Source of the DNA: Desmodus rotundus
Lineage: Eukaryota; Chordata; Mammalia; Chiroptera; Phyllostomidae
Direction: 5' to 3'
NCBI RefSeq assembly: GCF_022682495.2
Contig: NC_071387.1
Coordinates: 200,982,143 to 201,046,142 of the forward strand
Length of the DNA stretch: 64,000 nucleotides
Shown: in pieces, positions 10,960-22,149 of the stretch
Layout of the letters: every line of letters begins with the position of its first letter
Position numbering within the stretch: position 1 is the stretch's first letter
Made by a program: the position numbers and the translations under genes
The notes under the pieces: model-generated
Database searches by the model: none
What the model saw: the letters and a program-made list of their open reading frames with translations, nothing else
Told to the model about the DNA's origin: nothing

Positions 10960-11116
10960 ATACCAAATTCCCTGCTGGCTTTAGGGAAACTAGTCATATT
11001 GAGAATATTATGAACTGATTGGTTTTTGAGAAGAATCATTCAAAACTGGGCAATCTGATCTAAGAAAATAGTTTTGACCGAAACAGAATGAACTTAATCC
11101 TATTTGCAAAGGTTCT
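10960..11116 (+). repeat. copy 2 of the 157-bp dispersed direct duplication
   Basis: Partner of 8631-8787, same orientation, about 2.3 kb away: ccctgctggctttaggg, tcaaaactgggcaatct, aagaaaatagtttt, gaaacagaatgaactta. Both copies are preceded by an A-rich run. Confidence 0.85.
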
Positions 11117-11803
11117 CTAAGTTCTGATACATCCTGTGCATAGAGCTTGGCCGCTGCCCTTTCCCTCTGTATTAGGATTATCTGTTTATGCGTCAGGCTT
11201 CCCCACCGGCCTGTGAGATCCTTCAAGGAAAGGGACTGGTCTCAGAGATCTTTGAATCCCCAGTGCTGTACTGGATACCCTCGCGTGCATTAGGTCCTCA
11301 AGGGTACTGTGGCAGGAAGGGGACATTGGAGGTGTGAGGACAGTGAAGGCCTGGGACAGCCGCTCTGGGGAGTGGGAAAGTGAACAGAGCCGAGGACCAG
11401 GGAAGAGTGTTCAGGTGGTGCCGAGGACCCACCCAAGGTTGGTGGGTGTGAAGCAGGGGTAGAAACCATCCATCTCCCTGTGTGACTTAGTCCACAGGCA
11501 CCTAACTGGGGAGAGAGGGAGACTGTGGGCCAGATGTTATAGATTTTGATGAGTGTGTGACCGGGACATCAGAGGATACTAATTTCACAGGATGTTAGAT
11601 GGTATTTCCTGTTGTCTAAGCATTTCAGCTGAGACCCTGATCTAAAGATAACAGGTTATAAATGTTTACAGCTTCAAAGAAGGTGGTATCGGATGCCTAT
11701 ATCTAGTGCTTGCAAAGAGGAGGGCAAAAACCAGACCTTAATCTATTACCTATCTCTAGGCTATAAAAGAAAAAAGAATGCATTTGTCATTGAAAAATTA
11801 TTG
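11117..11803. other. unique sequence, no gene seen
   Basis: Mixed-composition sequence without a recognised repeat or coding signal. Confidence 0.35.
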
Positions 11804-11817
11804 AAAGAAAGTTATCC

Positions 11818-12028
11818 ACCCTGGCTGGTGTGGCTCAGTGGATTCAGTGTCGGCCTGCAAACCAAAGGGTTGCCAGTTTGATTCCCAGTCAGGGCACATG
11901 CCTGGGTTGCAGGCCAGGTCCCCAACAAGGGGCACATAAGAGGCAACCACACATTGATGTTTCTCTCCCTCTCTTTCCCCTCCCTTCCCTTCTCTAAAAT
12001 AAATAAGTAAAATCTTTAAAAGAAAGAA
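11818..12028 (+). mobile_element. VES SINE
   Basis: tRNA-derived bat SINE: head ctggctggtgtggctcagtg, B-box region ggttgccagtttgattccc, body cagtcagggcacatgcctgg, CT-rich tail then aaaataaataagtaaaatct. The target-site duplication aaagaaagttatcc is exact at 11804-11817 and 12029-12042, so the insertion is fairly young. Confidence 0.97.
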
Positions 12029-12234
12029 AAAGAAAGTTATCCTTCTGGGGAAAAGCATCATGGCATTTCCCTTCACTTTTCCAGGGAAGAAAGGAAGTTG
12101 GTGGGCACTACCCTCAAGCCAAAGAGGGGGCTCTCTTGTCCCAGGTGCCCCCAAGGCTTGACTTGTCAGAAGTCCAAGATGGTCCTTCCAATGGCCCATA
12201 CCCTGCGTAGCCTCCTGCTGAGTGTGGGTGAGAC

Positions 12235-12690
12235 ATGTAGATATAATGGGGTATTCTTCCCATGATTATGTTACATTATATTACAAAAGGGATTTTTGAA
12301 GATGTAGTTAAAGTTGCCTAGGGTCAGTTCAACTTCATCAAAGGGGAGATTATCCTGGGTGGGCCTGACATTATCAGGCAAACTCTTTAAAAGGGGGCTG
12401 ATGGTCTGAGATGTGCCCTTGCTACTCTGGACAAAAACAAACAGCCATGCTGTGAACTGCCTGTGGGGGCCACCTGGCAAGGCACTGGGTGTGGCCTCTA
12501 CAGTCAGAGATCGGCCCTCCACTGGCAGCCAGCAAGGAAATGGGGATCTCGGTCCTACAGCTGCAAGGGAACGGAGTCTGCCAACAAGCAGTGAGCTTGA
12601 AAGAGGATCCCAAATCTCAGATGAGATTCACAGCCCTGGCCAATACCTTGATTTCAACCTGGGCCAGGTGACTCCAGCAGAACAGGCTGC
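12235..12690 (+). mobile_element. MLT1-type MaLR LTR
   Basis: Landmarks in order: gttacattatattacaaaag, aaaggggagattatcctggg, gggcctgacattatcaggca, cagccagcaaggaaatgggg, cctacagctgcaaggga and ccaataccttgatttcaacc. Plus-oriented, 3' end degraded. Confidence 0.85.
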
Positions 12691-12917
12691 AGACCATCAG
12701 AGGACTAGGTAGGAAGTCAGCCAGGGAGGACCTTCCCTGGCAAAGAATGTGCAGTGGGAGGTCTGCTGAGCGATGGGGGGTTCTCTGAAGAACCCACAAA
12801 AGCACCCCATAAGTGAAACAACCAGCCATAAAATACAGGCCAAGACAGAGAGAGCTGATGGCCAGATAACACCGTCATTAGTCAGGTAAGAAACTGCCCT
12901 TACCCTCTGCTCCAGAG

Positions 12918-12982
12918 GGCAATGTCCCTGGGATGGGGGTCAAATGGTGCTCAACTCGGGGCCACTTGCCAGGGACATTGCC
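12918..12982. repeat. perfect 14-bp inverted repeat
   Basis: ggcaatgtccctgg at 12918-12931 pairs exactly with ccagggacattgcc at 12969-12982 across a 37-base loop. The right arm lies inside MER5A. Confidence 0.9.
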
Positions 12983-13062
12983 GACCATCATATAATGCAC
13001 AGAGCAGCCCCCACAACAAAGAATTTTACAGCCCAAAATGCCGATAGGTCTGAGGCTGAGAA
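12943..13062 (+). mobile_element. MER5A hAT remnant
   Basis: Contains aatggtgctcaactcgggg, ataatgcacagagcagcccc, ccacaacaaagaattttaca, gcccaaaatgccgatagg and tgaggctgagaaatc, the standard order of MER5A. Non-autonomous hAT-Charlie fossil. Confidence 0.92.
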
Positions 13063-13074
13063 ATCTCTAATCCT

Positions 13075-13103
13075 AATGTTCTGTGGTTACAAAGAGAAAA
13101 GAA
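13075..13103 (+). repeat. 29-bp exact direct repeat, copy 1
   Basis: A 29-base segment beginning aatgttctgtggttacaaag recurs without change at 14487-14515, 1.4 kb away. Confidence 0.9.
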
Positions 13104-13555
13104 ATTCTGCCTGCCCTGGGGGAGCCAGGAGCAGCAAAGAGACGATATAAAGGACAAGAAAAGATCTCTCGCCTCCTCTGTGATGCCCTCCTGCAGAATC
13201 CCAGAGCAGTCCCAGGACGGCAGAGAGAGGCGGCTCTGAACTGAACAAGAGATGTAAATATTGATGGGACCTTTAATACCCCAAAATGGGACTTCACTGT
13301 GAGCCACAGTGTCAGAAAATCTCTGGAAGTCAGAGATACCATCAGGGAAGGGTCAGGGAAATACAACTGTGTGTATTTAAAGTCAGTTGGTGGAGAAACA
13401 ATTAAGGGATTTCCTGAGTGCCTCTCACTGGGTTCAGCTAGTTTAATAAAGCTGTCACAATGTAGAAACACGTTCCAAGAGAAGATGGTGAGTAGCTGGA
13501 TGTTATGAACCTCAAAAGAGCAGGGTGTTTTGCCTGAAGGTGGAAGTCGCATTGC

Positions 13556-13930
13556 TTTAGGTCAGGTTCTCCAGAAGCAGAGCCTGAGGCAGGGATTTGT
13601 GTACCAGACGGTCAGTAGAGGAGTGTGCTTAGGTACAGCCCCTTCCGTGAGTTTCCCAGAGTTGCCATAGCAACGAACGACAAACTGGATGGTCCAGTGG
13701 GTCAGCAGGGGAGCCTGAGAATTTGCTTTTTTAGCGAAGGAGCAGGTGCTGCTGATGCTGCTGGCCCAGGGATCACACTTCGAGACCCATGGACATAGGA
13801 CAGTTCCCAGAAGGGAGCGGTCACGAGCCATCAGCAGCCAACACTTCCAGGAGTCAGGAGCCAGACAGGATGGGTGCCTGAGGGGAAGGGAATCCAGGCG
13901 GCCGAAGAACTGCACCTTCTTCCCCAAACC
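13556..13930 (-). mobile_element. degenerate LTR-derived mosaic
   Basis: The left edge (tcaggttctccagaagcaga, gcctgaggcaggga) looks like the reverse of an ERVL-type LTR 3' end, and about 13660-13715 (gttgccatagcaacgaac, gacaaactgg) resembles an antisense MaLR start. Too worn for a family call. Confidence 0.35.
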
Positions 13931-14486
13931 CAGGTGTGCCAGGCGTGGGAAAATAAGCCCAAAGGTCTGCAGGGAAATCGGTGTGCTCGGGAGAAGGCCA
14001 GTTTTTTTGCTCTAGCAAAGAAAGGGAGAAGCCTCTCAGAAAAGAGGCTGTAAAAAGATGGACATACCATTGCAGACTGCCAAGTTGACTGGATAAAAAG
14101 CCAGAAAGAGGGAAGTCTCTATTTTTAAAACAACCAGTGAGACAAGTGGGGTGCACAGTAATGCTGCGGGCGATTTTAAAACCACAGAGTCAATCTTGGA
14201 TCTACCCTGTGTGCCTCGGGGCCAGACTGGCTGCCCCCACCAATCCACTCATTTTTTTAAATCTCTCTGAATCTTCGGGAGGCCATCAACAGCACAGCAA
14301 CACCACTCAGTCATTCCAACAGCCTGAAAAACCCCATCAAGTGTGCAGGAGTCTGGGTATTTCACGGGTAGAGGCAAAGCTTTATGGGAGCCTTAAGCTG
14401 TCGCCGCTGCTTAACTATGTGGCTCTTCTGGTAAGAGAGTTATCAAAGGTTGTATAAAATGGCAGCAATTTTCCTGAACAGAAGAA

Positions 14487-14515
14487 AATGTTCTGTGGTT
14501 ACAAAGAGAAAAGAA
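14487..14515 (+). repeat. 29-bp exact direct repeat, copy 2
   Basis: Identical to 13075-13103. The flanks of the two copies do not match. Confidence 0.9.
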
Positions 14516-15290
14516 GTTATTTCAAATGCATTATACAAAAGACAAATTAATATAGGCAATTTAAAGAAATGGGCTAAAAACAGAGAGAGCACAGAATCAA
14601 TAGCCTTGATAGCCACAGAGGTTACTGGAAAAAGAATCTGGGAATAAAGTTATGTATTAATTTAACAGCATTATGGAATTATGGAAATAGATGTTTAGGA
14701 AACAGGAGTATATCTTCAAGTTAAATGCAAAGTAGAGAAAGTTTTCAAAGACATTGTTTTTACTTCGAGCTGAATGGACAGTAGATAGGAAAGTCCCCAT
14801 GAAGTAAGCTGGGAGCTTCCTTTGGAAGAAGAACTTTCATCCACAGATTCTGAAATCAGGACCCACATTCCTATTAGGCAGCCCCCCAAGGAAACCTATG
14901 GGACAAAAAGTTGGGATTTTCAAATATCTTAAATTTTGACTTGGAAGGTTGGTTAACTTTTTTTCTGTATATAAAAGAAAAGCACACCTGAGTCAAGTTA
15001 CTAACCTCTCTGCACCTCGGCTACTGGCTTTAACTGAGTTGATATAAGCAATTAGAAAAGCATCTGGTATATAGTGAGTCTATGCACAAGGTGGCTGTAC
15101 TTATCTTAAGTATTCTCACCACACTGACTTGGGAGAGGAAGAGAGGACAATTTCAATCACATGAGCTACTGAGCCCACTCTTCCATTCAAACAGCATCTG
15201 CCTGGATGCAGAGTGAGAGGGGACACAGGCATCTGCAGCTTCCTCAGGGGAACAGTTCCTAGGTACTTCTGGGAGGAATCTAATGTTTAA
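14516..15290. other. unique sequence, no gene seen
   Basis: No recognised repeat and no coding signal. Short ORFs only. Confidence 0.35.
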
Positions 15291-15299
15291 AGGTGAGTA

Positions 15300-15510
15300 T
15301 TTTTTAGAGACAGACTCATAGAGAACAGGATGACAGCTTGGGTGGGGGAAGGGGGTGGAGGGATTAAGCAAAAAGATAAAGGACTCCTGGACAGGTACAA
15401 CAGCATGGTGACTGTGGGGGCGGGGAAGAGAGTATAACAAGGAGACTAAATGGGAAAGGGAATAATTACAATAAAACATACATACATACACACATACATA
15501 CATATGCACA
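15300..15510 (+). mobile_element. L1 3' UTR end with microsatellite tail
   Basis: Contains gagacagactcatagagaac, ggtggagggattaagcaaaa, acaacagcatggtgactgtg and actaaatgggaaagggaat followed by acaataaaacatacatacat. This is the form of L1 3' UTRs in bats. The tail has grown into an (ACAT)n repeat at 15476-15508. Confidence 0.65.
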
Positions 15511-15754
15511 TTTTTAAAAATAATAAAGATAAATATTTTACTGCAACATAGCCTATAATACATGCCAGCTATGTCATCTGGCATTTCAGGAGAACTAATG
15601 CCCTGCTCCTGTGCTGGAAAAACCTTGTTATATGGTGCTGCAATGTAGCATGTTCTTAAGTGATTTTCAGAGGCCAGTGTATAGATATATGATTTTTGCC
15701 TTAATTTCTGATATCTAAGATGCCACTTTACTATACATCTGCACTCATTTCCTT

Positions 15755-16215
15755 TTGCTGATGGAACAAATTACTACAAACTTGGTGGCTTAAAACAACA
15801 GAAGTTTACTCTCCCACAGTTATGGAGGCTAGAAGTCCAAAATCTGTTTCGCTGGACCAGAGTCAGGGTGTCTGCAGCCCTGAGCTCCCTTCAGAGCCCT
15901 AGGGGTGAATCTAACCCTTGCTTCTTCCCATTCCCGGTAGCTGCCAGCATTCCTTGGCTTGTAGCTGCATCACCACAATCTCTGCCTCTCTGGTCCCACT
16001 GCCTTCTCCTACTCAGCATGTGTCAAATCTCCCTCTGCCTCCTTATAAGGTCACTTGTGATTGCATTTAGGGTCCACCTGAATAATCCAGGATAATCTTC
16101 CTATCTCAAGACCTGTAAATTAGTCACATTTGCAAAGTCTCTTTTGCCATGTAAGGTAATGATCAAGGGTGTCAGGAATTAGAATGTGAACATATTTAGG
16201 GCAATTATGCAACCT
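15755..16215 (-). mobile_element. MLT1-type MaLR LTR (antisense)
   Basis: Reverse of a MaLR LTR: gtggcttaaaacaacagaag, cacagttatggaggctagaa, ccttataaggtcacttgtga, tgcatttagggtccacctga and aatccaggataatcttcc. Confidence 0.88.
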
Positions 16216-16254
16216 ACCAAAATACCCGTTAAAACTTTATGTGTGTCTTGTGTC

Positions 16255-16256
<2 letters not shown>

Positions 16257-16307
<51 letters not shown>

Positions 16308-16334
16308 CAGGGCAGGGAGAGAGAGAGAGAGAGA
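16257..16334 (+). repeat. (TG)n(GA)n compound microsatellite
   Basis: About 24 TG units (16257-16304) followed after a short spacer by a GA run (16318-16334). Long and nearly uninterrupted, so likely to vary between individuals. Confidence 0.95.
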
Positions 16335-17800
16335 ATGAAAGAAAGGCATTCTGGGTGAGACCACACTGTGGTTTGATCTGGGTTCTTTACCTTGAGCCAA
16401 CCCAGCTCCATTCATAGGTGCTAACTGATCTCCAGAGGAGAGAAATGAGTTCTCTGCTGCTCAACAGGTTTTTATAATCTGCTTTGAATACATCAGGTAG
16501 ATCTTCAATTACAATATTTCCCAAGCTTTAACTTAACAAAGCAAGCCCCAGCTCCCCATCTTCCCCATGTGTTGTTTTCAGTAAACACACATTTGGTCTT
16601 GCGTGAATAAGGAAGATTTCTCAAGCCCTGTTTCAAGATCCATAACATCCTATCCCATTTGTCTGATTCCACCACCCCCAACCCACCATTGCTGGTTCTT
16701 CAAATGCTTAAGAAACAATCAGTTTTGCTGACACATGAAATCCAGTTTTCCAAGTTTTGTTATGAGATTAAACCTAGCTAGCAGAAGCCAGAAACTGCCT
16801 TCCATCAGAGATACAGGTTGCCTGTCTCTATGCATATTGTCAAACATTCTTGAAAAAGAAAATGAGAAGGTGGGAAACTGACTCTCATGCATATAATAAT
16901 CGACCCATTTTTATCCTTCTCTAAATTAAAGAAATGGATGCATAGTAATTGGTGCCAAATAAGTAAAATAACAATAATAGCACCTTTGGAAGATTATACC
17001 CAGAATATGTGCGTGAAGAAGATCAGAAGGTGCTAAGACCCCTCTATTTATCCGAGGCAGTTATGTCAGTTGAAGAAAGTCCAAGAGAATTCAGATTATA
17101 TCCTCATTTTCTTTTATTGGTGTGAAGAATAATGTGAAAGAATGGAGATCTTGCAAAACTTCTGATTTCTGCTCATTTGAATTAAGAGTTGTTTTAGAAG
17201 TGGCTAGGTCAAGGTCAAGACTGCATGTAGAGACTGAGCAGTGGAAAAGAAATGGCTAAATGTGTGTAGACTGAGTTATTCCTAAGAAGCCCACCACAAT
17301 AACCATGACAACCAAGGTAAACAGAAAAGAGAAAGTAATAATATAATAACAGCGATGACCTTAGATTAATAGAGACAGAGTGATCATGGATTTATCTAGA
17401 CTGCTTATGCACTTGGTAATATGAAATATTCTCACCACTGACCAGCCCTAACCCACCTGTCCCTCTGTGTCTCCTGTTGGTACCTACCTGGAACCATATT
17501 AATATTAAACATCCCTCCCCCAGGAGTGCCTACCCCTTTCTTTCCCTCTAGACCAAAAACTACCCACAGTTCTCGCTCTACTTTTTGTTTAAAGTCTTCC
17601 TAAACCATCCAGCTTATGCTAATACACGCGCACATTGCATTTCATAGAATTCTATCAGTTTTTTTTTATGTGTATCATATACTCCTTTGTATTATTTAGT
17701 TACAAGGATCACTATGTAAATGATGAAGGGGAGTAAAGTAAACCTTTTACCACTCTCCAAGGTTGAGACCCCATTCCTAGGCCAATCACTTGAGAGCAGC
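16335..17800. other. unique sequence, no gene seen
   Basis: No recognised repeat. Ordinary AT-rich intergenic or intronic sequence. Confidence 0.35.
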
Positions 17801-17846
17801 ATTTTTTTTGTTTTGTTTTGGTTCAGTTTGGTTTGGTTTGGTGTTT
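17801..17846 (+). repeat. T-rich (TTTTG)n/(TTTGG)n repeat
   Basis: Simple repeat of T-rich units. It could be the poly-A trace of a minus-strand retrocopy lying to its right, but no target duplication was found. Confidence 0.8.
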
Positions 17847-18359
17847 TTCCAGTAACTGCTGGGAGGAAGGGATGGACAGAGTAAGGGCATGATTACTGTC
17901 TGGAACTTGAACCTAAGACTTCTGAAACCTTGACAAAGTGCATTGAAACTGAAGACTTGCCATTTCAAAGTACCTAATAGTTTGGTGTTGTGCAAGAAGT
18001 AGAGAGTTGCACACACTTTTGCACACTGTTTGTTTTGAAAAACTACCTGGATGGTGTACCTACAAATGTAGAGAACACCACCTGAAGAGGAAGAAAAGAA
18101 AATGGTCTTTGAGACTGGTTGGAGGGGCCAGGGGCTAAAGCTACAAAGGATGGTAATGTCTGTGGGATCTGTAGTTACTGCTCTGGGCCTGGGCTGAGCA
18201 GCTTTAAGCTTAACTCCCTTTCCGAACACTAGCCCTGCTCCGGCCCTCCAGGAATGGTGGCTGTGGGGGGTGTCCCTGGCAAGTAAAGACTGCTGGTGAG
18301 TTCAAAACAGAATTACCCCCTCCTCTGCCAAGAGAACTCATCTAATTTGAGGTTCCAAT

Positions 18360-18845
18360 GAGTGGAGCCCAAGGGGATGAGTCCTAATTGTTTACGCTGG
18401 TTATAGTCACCCTGTGCCACTTTGACAGATGATCACTTCCTCAGACTTTCTTTAAGGCAGGGCCGTTTATGATACTCCATTCTGACCAATGAGCTGTAAC
18501 AGGAAATCTTCTGGGTGTGTGTGGTGGTGGAGCAGTGCCATCTGTGCCCCACTTTTTCTCGGCTTCTGTTATTCCTTCCTGCTTTAAACCATGATGTCTA
18601 GAGTTGTGAAGGCACTCTTATGGCCACTAGATGACTCATACGAGGACCCAAAGCCACCAGAGAGGATGGCACAGTAGAAAGGTGGAAAGTGCCTGAGCTC
18701 CAGGTAACTGTTGAGCCAGTTTCAAACCTAGAATTGCTTTCTTCCAGACTTTCTGTTATGTGAGAAAATTAAGTATCTTTATTAGTAAAGGTATTCCTCA
18801 GTGGATATCCTGTTACTTGCAGCGAAATGAATCCTAAATAATAGA
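18360..18845 (+). mobile_element. possible worn LTR
   Basis: The 3' portion (ttctgttatgtgagaaaatt, cctgttacttgcagcgaaat, gaatcctaaata) has the layout of an LTR 3' end with a terminal 'ttacttgcagc..aatcctaa' motif. The family is not recognised. Confidence 0.35.
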
Positions 18846-19712
18846 GCACTTCACTTTCGTCACCAAGAATATCAGCAGCAGAGGCCACGATAGGAAGGCT
18901 GGACTAGCAGACTAGAGTGAAAGAACTTGGGTGAATTTTACCCAAACAAATATGAGACAATTTCCCAGGGGCTCTGAGAAGCATGGCCAACTTCTTACAC
19001 AGAAAGCTGGGGCTCAGAGTCATTACAATCTAGACCTAATATAAATGTGATTTTAATTGGACTCTTAGGCTAGAAAGCTACAGAGGGCAAACCACTGACA
19101 GTCATATCTCCCACAATGGTTTAGCTGATTATACTAATCGACTTGTCTATCTCAGTGCTACTCAAAGTGCCAATCTGCAATGACACAGGAGGTGGCACCA
19201 GAATGTAAATCAACACACTGCTTCCTTCCCTCATTGAGAGGTCTTGCCACCAGTGAGGGGTGGGGAGGGTGGGTAGAAGCTAGACTAAACTATGCTTAGT
19301 GATGTAGTTGATTGACATTAAGCAATAGGTTCCTTATCTCCTTGCTGACTGGTAACAGTTCGCAGACCTATGACTGGTCTAAGAGCGTACAGGCTAATGA
19401 GTTACAGGTCAGGCACCTGGGTAGCCTGCATATGGTAATTTACAAGGAGAGAAATCCCATGATTCTACTCCAAAACCTACTCCAACAATCACAGTGGAAG
19501 ACCTCTTTATATCTAAATGCACTGGCTACCAAATTATGGTTCTTTTGAAATTTTCTTGAATTTTATTCAAGAAATAACTAAGTGTATCTGTAGGCATTAT
19601 TGCACACTTCAACCAGATGGTTGGAAGTAAAGAAATTTTATGTTCTGTGTGGCTTCCGATTAGATCTTTCAACTATACCTAATACAGAATAGTACTCTTT
19701 TTCACGAAGTCA

Positions 19713-19743
19713 AAATACACACACGCACACACACACACACACA
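19713..19743 (+). repeat. (CA)n microsatellite
   Basis: CA run with one cg interruption (acacacacgcacacacac). Confidence 0.92.
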
Positions 19744-19809
19744 AAATATCTGCGGTATCATTTAGGAATTGCATTCGACTACAAGAACTGGAAAGTTGAA
19801 AGGGAAAAA

Positions 19810-20060
19810 GAAATCAGTGGCTAAACAACTTAAGGGTTTTGTTTTTCTCACATAAAAAATCCAGAGTTAGATGGTTCTGCGTTGGTATAGAGATTCTATG
19901 ATGCTATCAAGTCTCGGGTCTCCTGTCTTTCCACTGGACTGTCCTTGGCTGTTGCTTCATGGTCTCGGGTTGGCTACTCTACTGTCAGATTCATATTCCT
20001 ATTCCAGACAGGAAGAAAAGGAAGGGCAAATAGCAAAGGCCCATGGTACCTAATTCTGAC
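19810..20060 (+). repeat. unclassified ancient repeat, member A
   Basis: The order 'cagtggctaaacaac', 'tttttctcacat', 'cctattccagacaggaagaa' parallels the stretch at 29290-29540, suggesting two members of one old interspersed family that I cannot name. Confidence 0.35.
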
Positions 20061-20190
20061 CTCTGTTAGAGAGTTGTAGCAAATGGTCCACCAAGGAACT
20101 TCCACTTCTGTATCTCCTTGACCACGTTGCTGAGGCAGGGCCACCTATGGTTGCAAGGGAAATGGGAGAAAGTTTTTTGTCTCCCGCTTA

Positions 20191-20572
20191 CGTTAGTTTG
20201 CTAGGGCTGCCATAGCAGAGTACCACAGTCTGGGGGCTTAAACAACCAGACTTTACTTTCCCCAGTTCTCGAGGCCAGAAGTCGGAGATCAAGGTGTCAG
20301 CAAGATTGGTCTCTTCTGAGGTCTCTGCTTAGTTTGTGGATGGCTGTCTTCTCTCTGTGCCTGTGCACAGTCTTCAGTTGTGTGTACCTGTATCAGAATT
20401 TCCTCTCATAAGGACACTGGTCATATCGTGTTAGGGCCCACCCTAGTGACCTCATTTAACCTTGACTGCCTCTTTAATTATTCTATCTCCAAACAAAGTT
20501 ACATTGAGAGGCATTGGGCACTGGGACTTTAAGAATTTTAAAGGGACACGGTTCAGCCTACAACACCCTTCT
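20191..20572 (-). mobile_element. MaLR LTR, MST/MLT1 type (antisense)
   Basis: Reverse of a MaLR LTR: gttagtttgctagggctgcc, ggggcttaaacaaccagact, gttctcgaggccagaagtcg, tcataaggacactggtcata, ttagggcccaccctagtgac, ctcatttaaccttgactgcc and a terminal cagcctacaaca. Confidence 0.92.
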
Positions 20573-21225
20573 GAACATAAGTAGGGGCCCCTTTGGAAGA
20601 AAAAAGGAGGATATTGTTTATAAAGGGTAGGCACTGCCATATCTGCCAAACCTATTATATTATTTGATTTTTTAAAAACAAACAAAAAACTTGAACATTG
20701 CCTCAATTCAGTTTAGATATTAATAAACACGATACATGATGAGGGCTACCTAGCTATAACAAACGGCCTGCTTGTTTATTTAAGATATTTAATTTTTCTT
20801 ATAATGAAAGACTGTTGCCATGATCTACTTTAGTAACGCTCTGGAAGACACCAGCAGGTGCCCATTAGGTTGAATAGCAATTACCACAAATAAAGGAGAA
20901 TCTACTTTTTTGAGGATCACTATGCCTAATTTTTGCCGAGGCCTTTATGATTCAAATTGTAATTTAGCAGGACCAAGTCTTTCTCGCTAACGTTTTAGTG
21001 TCAGAAGATTTTTCTCTCTCAATCATTAAGTGAATTAAGTACAAATCCTTGATTTTGTTGGTATTTTTCCTTTTATTTTTGTTAGATTATCCATCATATC
21101 AATTAAATAAATGAGAACAATCTACCTGTAATGTTATTACTTATGCCTGTGCTTCAAAGCCTTGGGGGATTCCTGCATCTCATGAAAAGTTTAAGAAATA
21201 ACTTGTCAGGCAAAACTCTTTTGAT
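20573..21225. other. AT-rich unique sequence
   Basis: No recognised repeat or gene. Confidence 0.35.
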
Positions 21226-21264
21226 ATTTTGCATATATATACACACATGTATATATATATACTG

Positions 21265-22140
21265 TTGAAATATACTTTCACCTTTCAAAGAGCATTCTTT
21301 GGAAGTGTGCACTCAGTAATGTTTAGTATATTCAGAGTTGTGCAACCGTGACCACCGTCTAATTCCAGAATATGTCTATCACCGTGAAAGACGCTCCATT
21401 CCCACCAGAGATCACCCCCTGTCCCCCTCCTCCAGCCTTGGTGACCACTAATCTACTTCCTGTCCCTGCCTATTCTGGAAATCTCATATAGATGGAATCA
21501 TACAATATGTGGTCTTTTGTGTCTGGATTCTTTCACTTAATATAGTGTTTTAGGTTCCACCCATCTTGTCACATATATCAGCGCTTGATTCCTTTTCCAT
21601 TTTTAATGGCAATCGTTTTCATCTAGCCTGCCTGGCTCTTTCTGCATTCTCTATGCTGCAACCAAGGTGATATTTCTCAAGTGCATTTCTTTTCCTTCTC
21701 CCACTGTTTTTCTCTTTAACCTTTAAATGTGTTTCATCCATCTGTCTTACCCCTGACCCCCTACCTCTGGCAACCACCAATCTGGACTCTGTATTTACAA
21801 TCTTGGCTTTTTAAAAAATTTTGTTTATTTTTTAGGTTCCATACACAGGAGAGATCATACAGTATTTGTCGTTCTCTATCTGATTTACTTCGCTTAACAT
21901 AATGCCCTCGAGTTCCATCCATGTTGATCCAAATGGCAAGATTTCATTCTTTTTTGTATATATACCACAATTTTTTTTATCCATTCATCCATCAGTGGAC
22001 ACTTAGGCTGTTTTCATACCTTGGCTAATGTAAATAATGCTGTAATGAACACAGAAATGCATACATCTAAGTTAGTGTTTTTGTTTTCTTTGGATAAAAT
22101 GTTCCTTTTTATGTCTGAATAATATTCCATTGTATGAATC
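21265..22140 (-). mobile_element. L1 3' region fragments (antisense)
   Basis: Antisense L1M text in at least two pieces: gaccactaatctacttcctg, gaatcatacaatatgtggtc (21450-21540), then caaccaccaatctggactct, acttcgcttaacataatgcc, atgttgatccaaatggcaag, tccatcagtggacacttagg and tgaataatattccattgtat. Old and truncated, with no intact ORF. Confidence 0.85.
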
Positions 22141-22149
22141 TTGCTTTGA

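Noticed and set aside
11798..12199. 133-codon minus-strand ORF
   Set aside because: It is the antisense of the VES SINE and its flank.
15153..15584. 143-codon minus-strand ORF
   Set aside because: Antisense of an L1 3' UTR and an (ACAT)n repeat.
16179..16415. ORFs rich in Thr-His repeats
   Set aside because: Translation of the TG microsatellite.
17786..18229. 147-codon minus-strand ORF ending in lysine/asparagine-rich text
   Set aside because: Its end runs through a simple T-rich repeat and no target duplication or known protein match was seen. A retrocopy is possible but unsupported.
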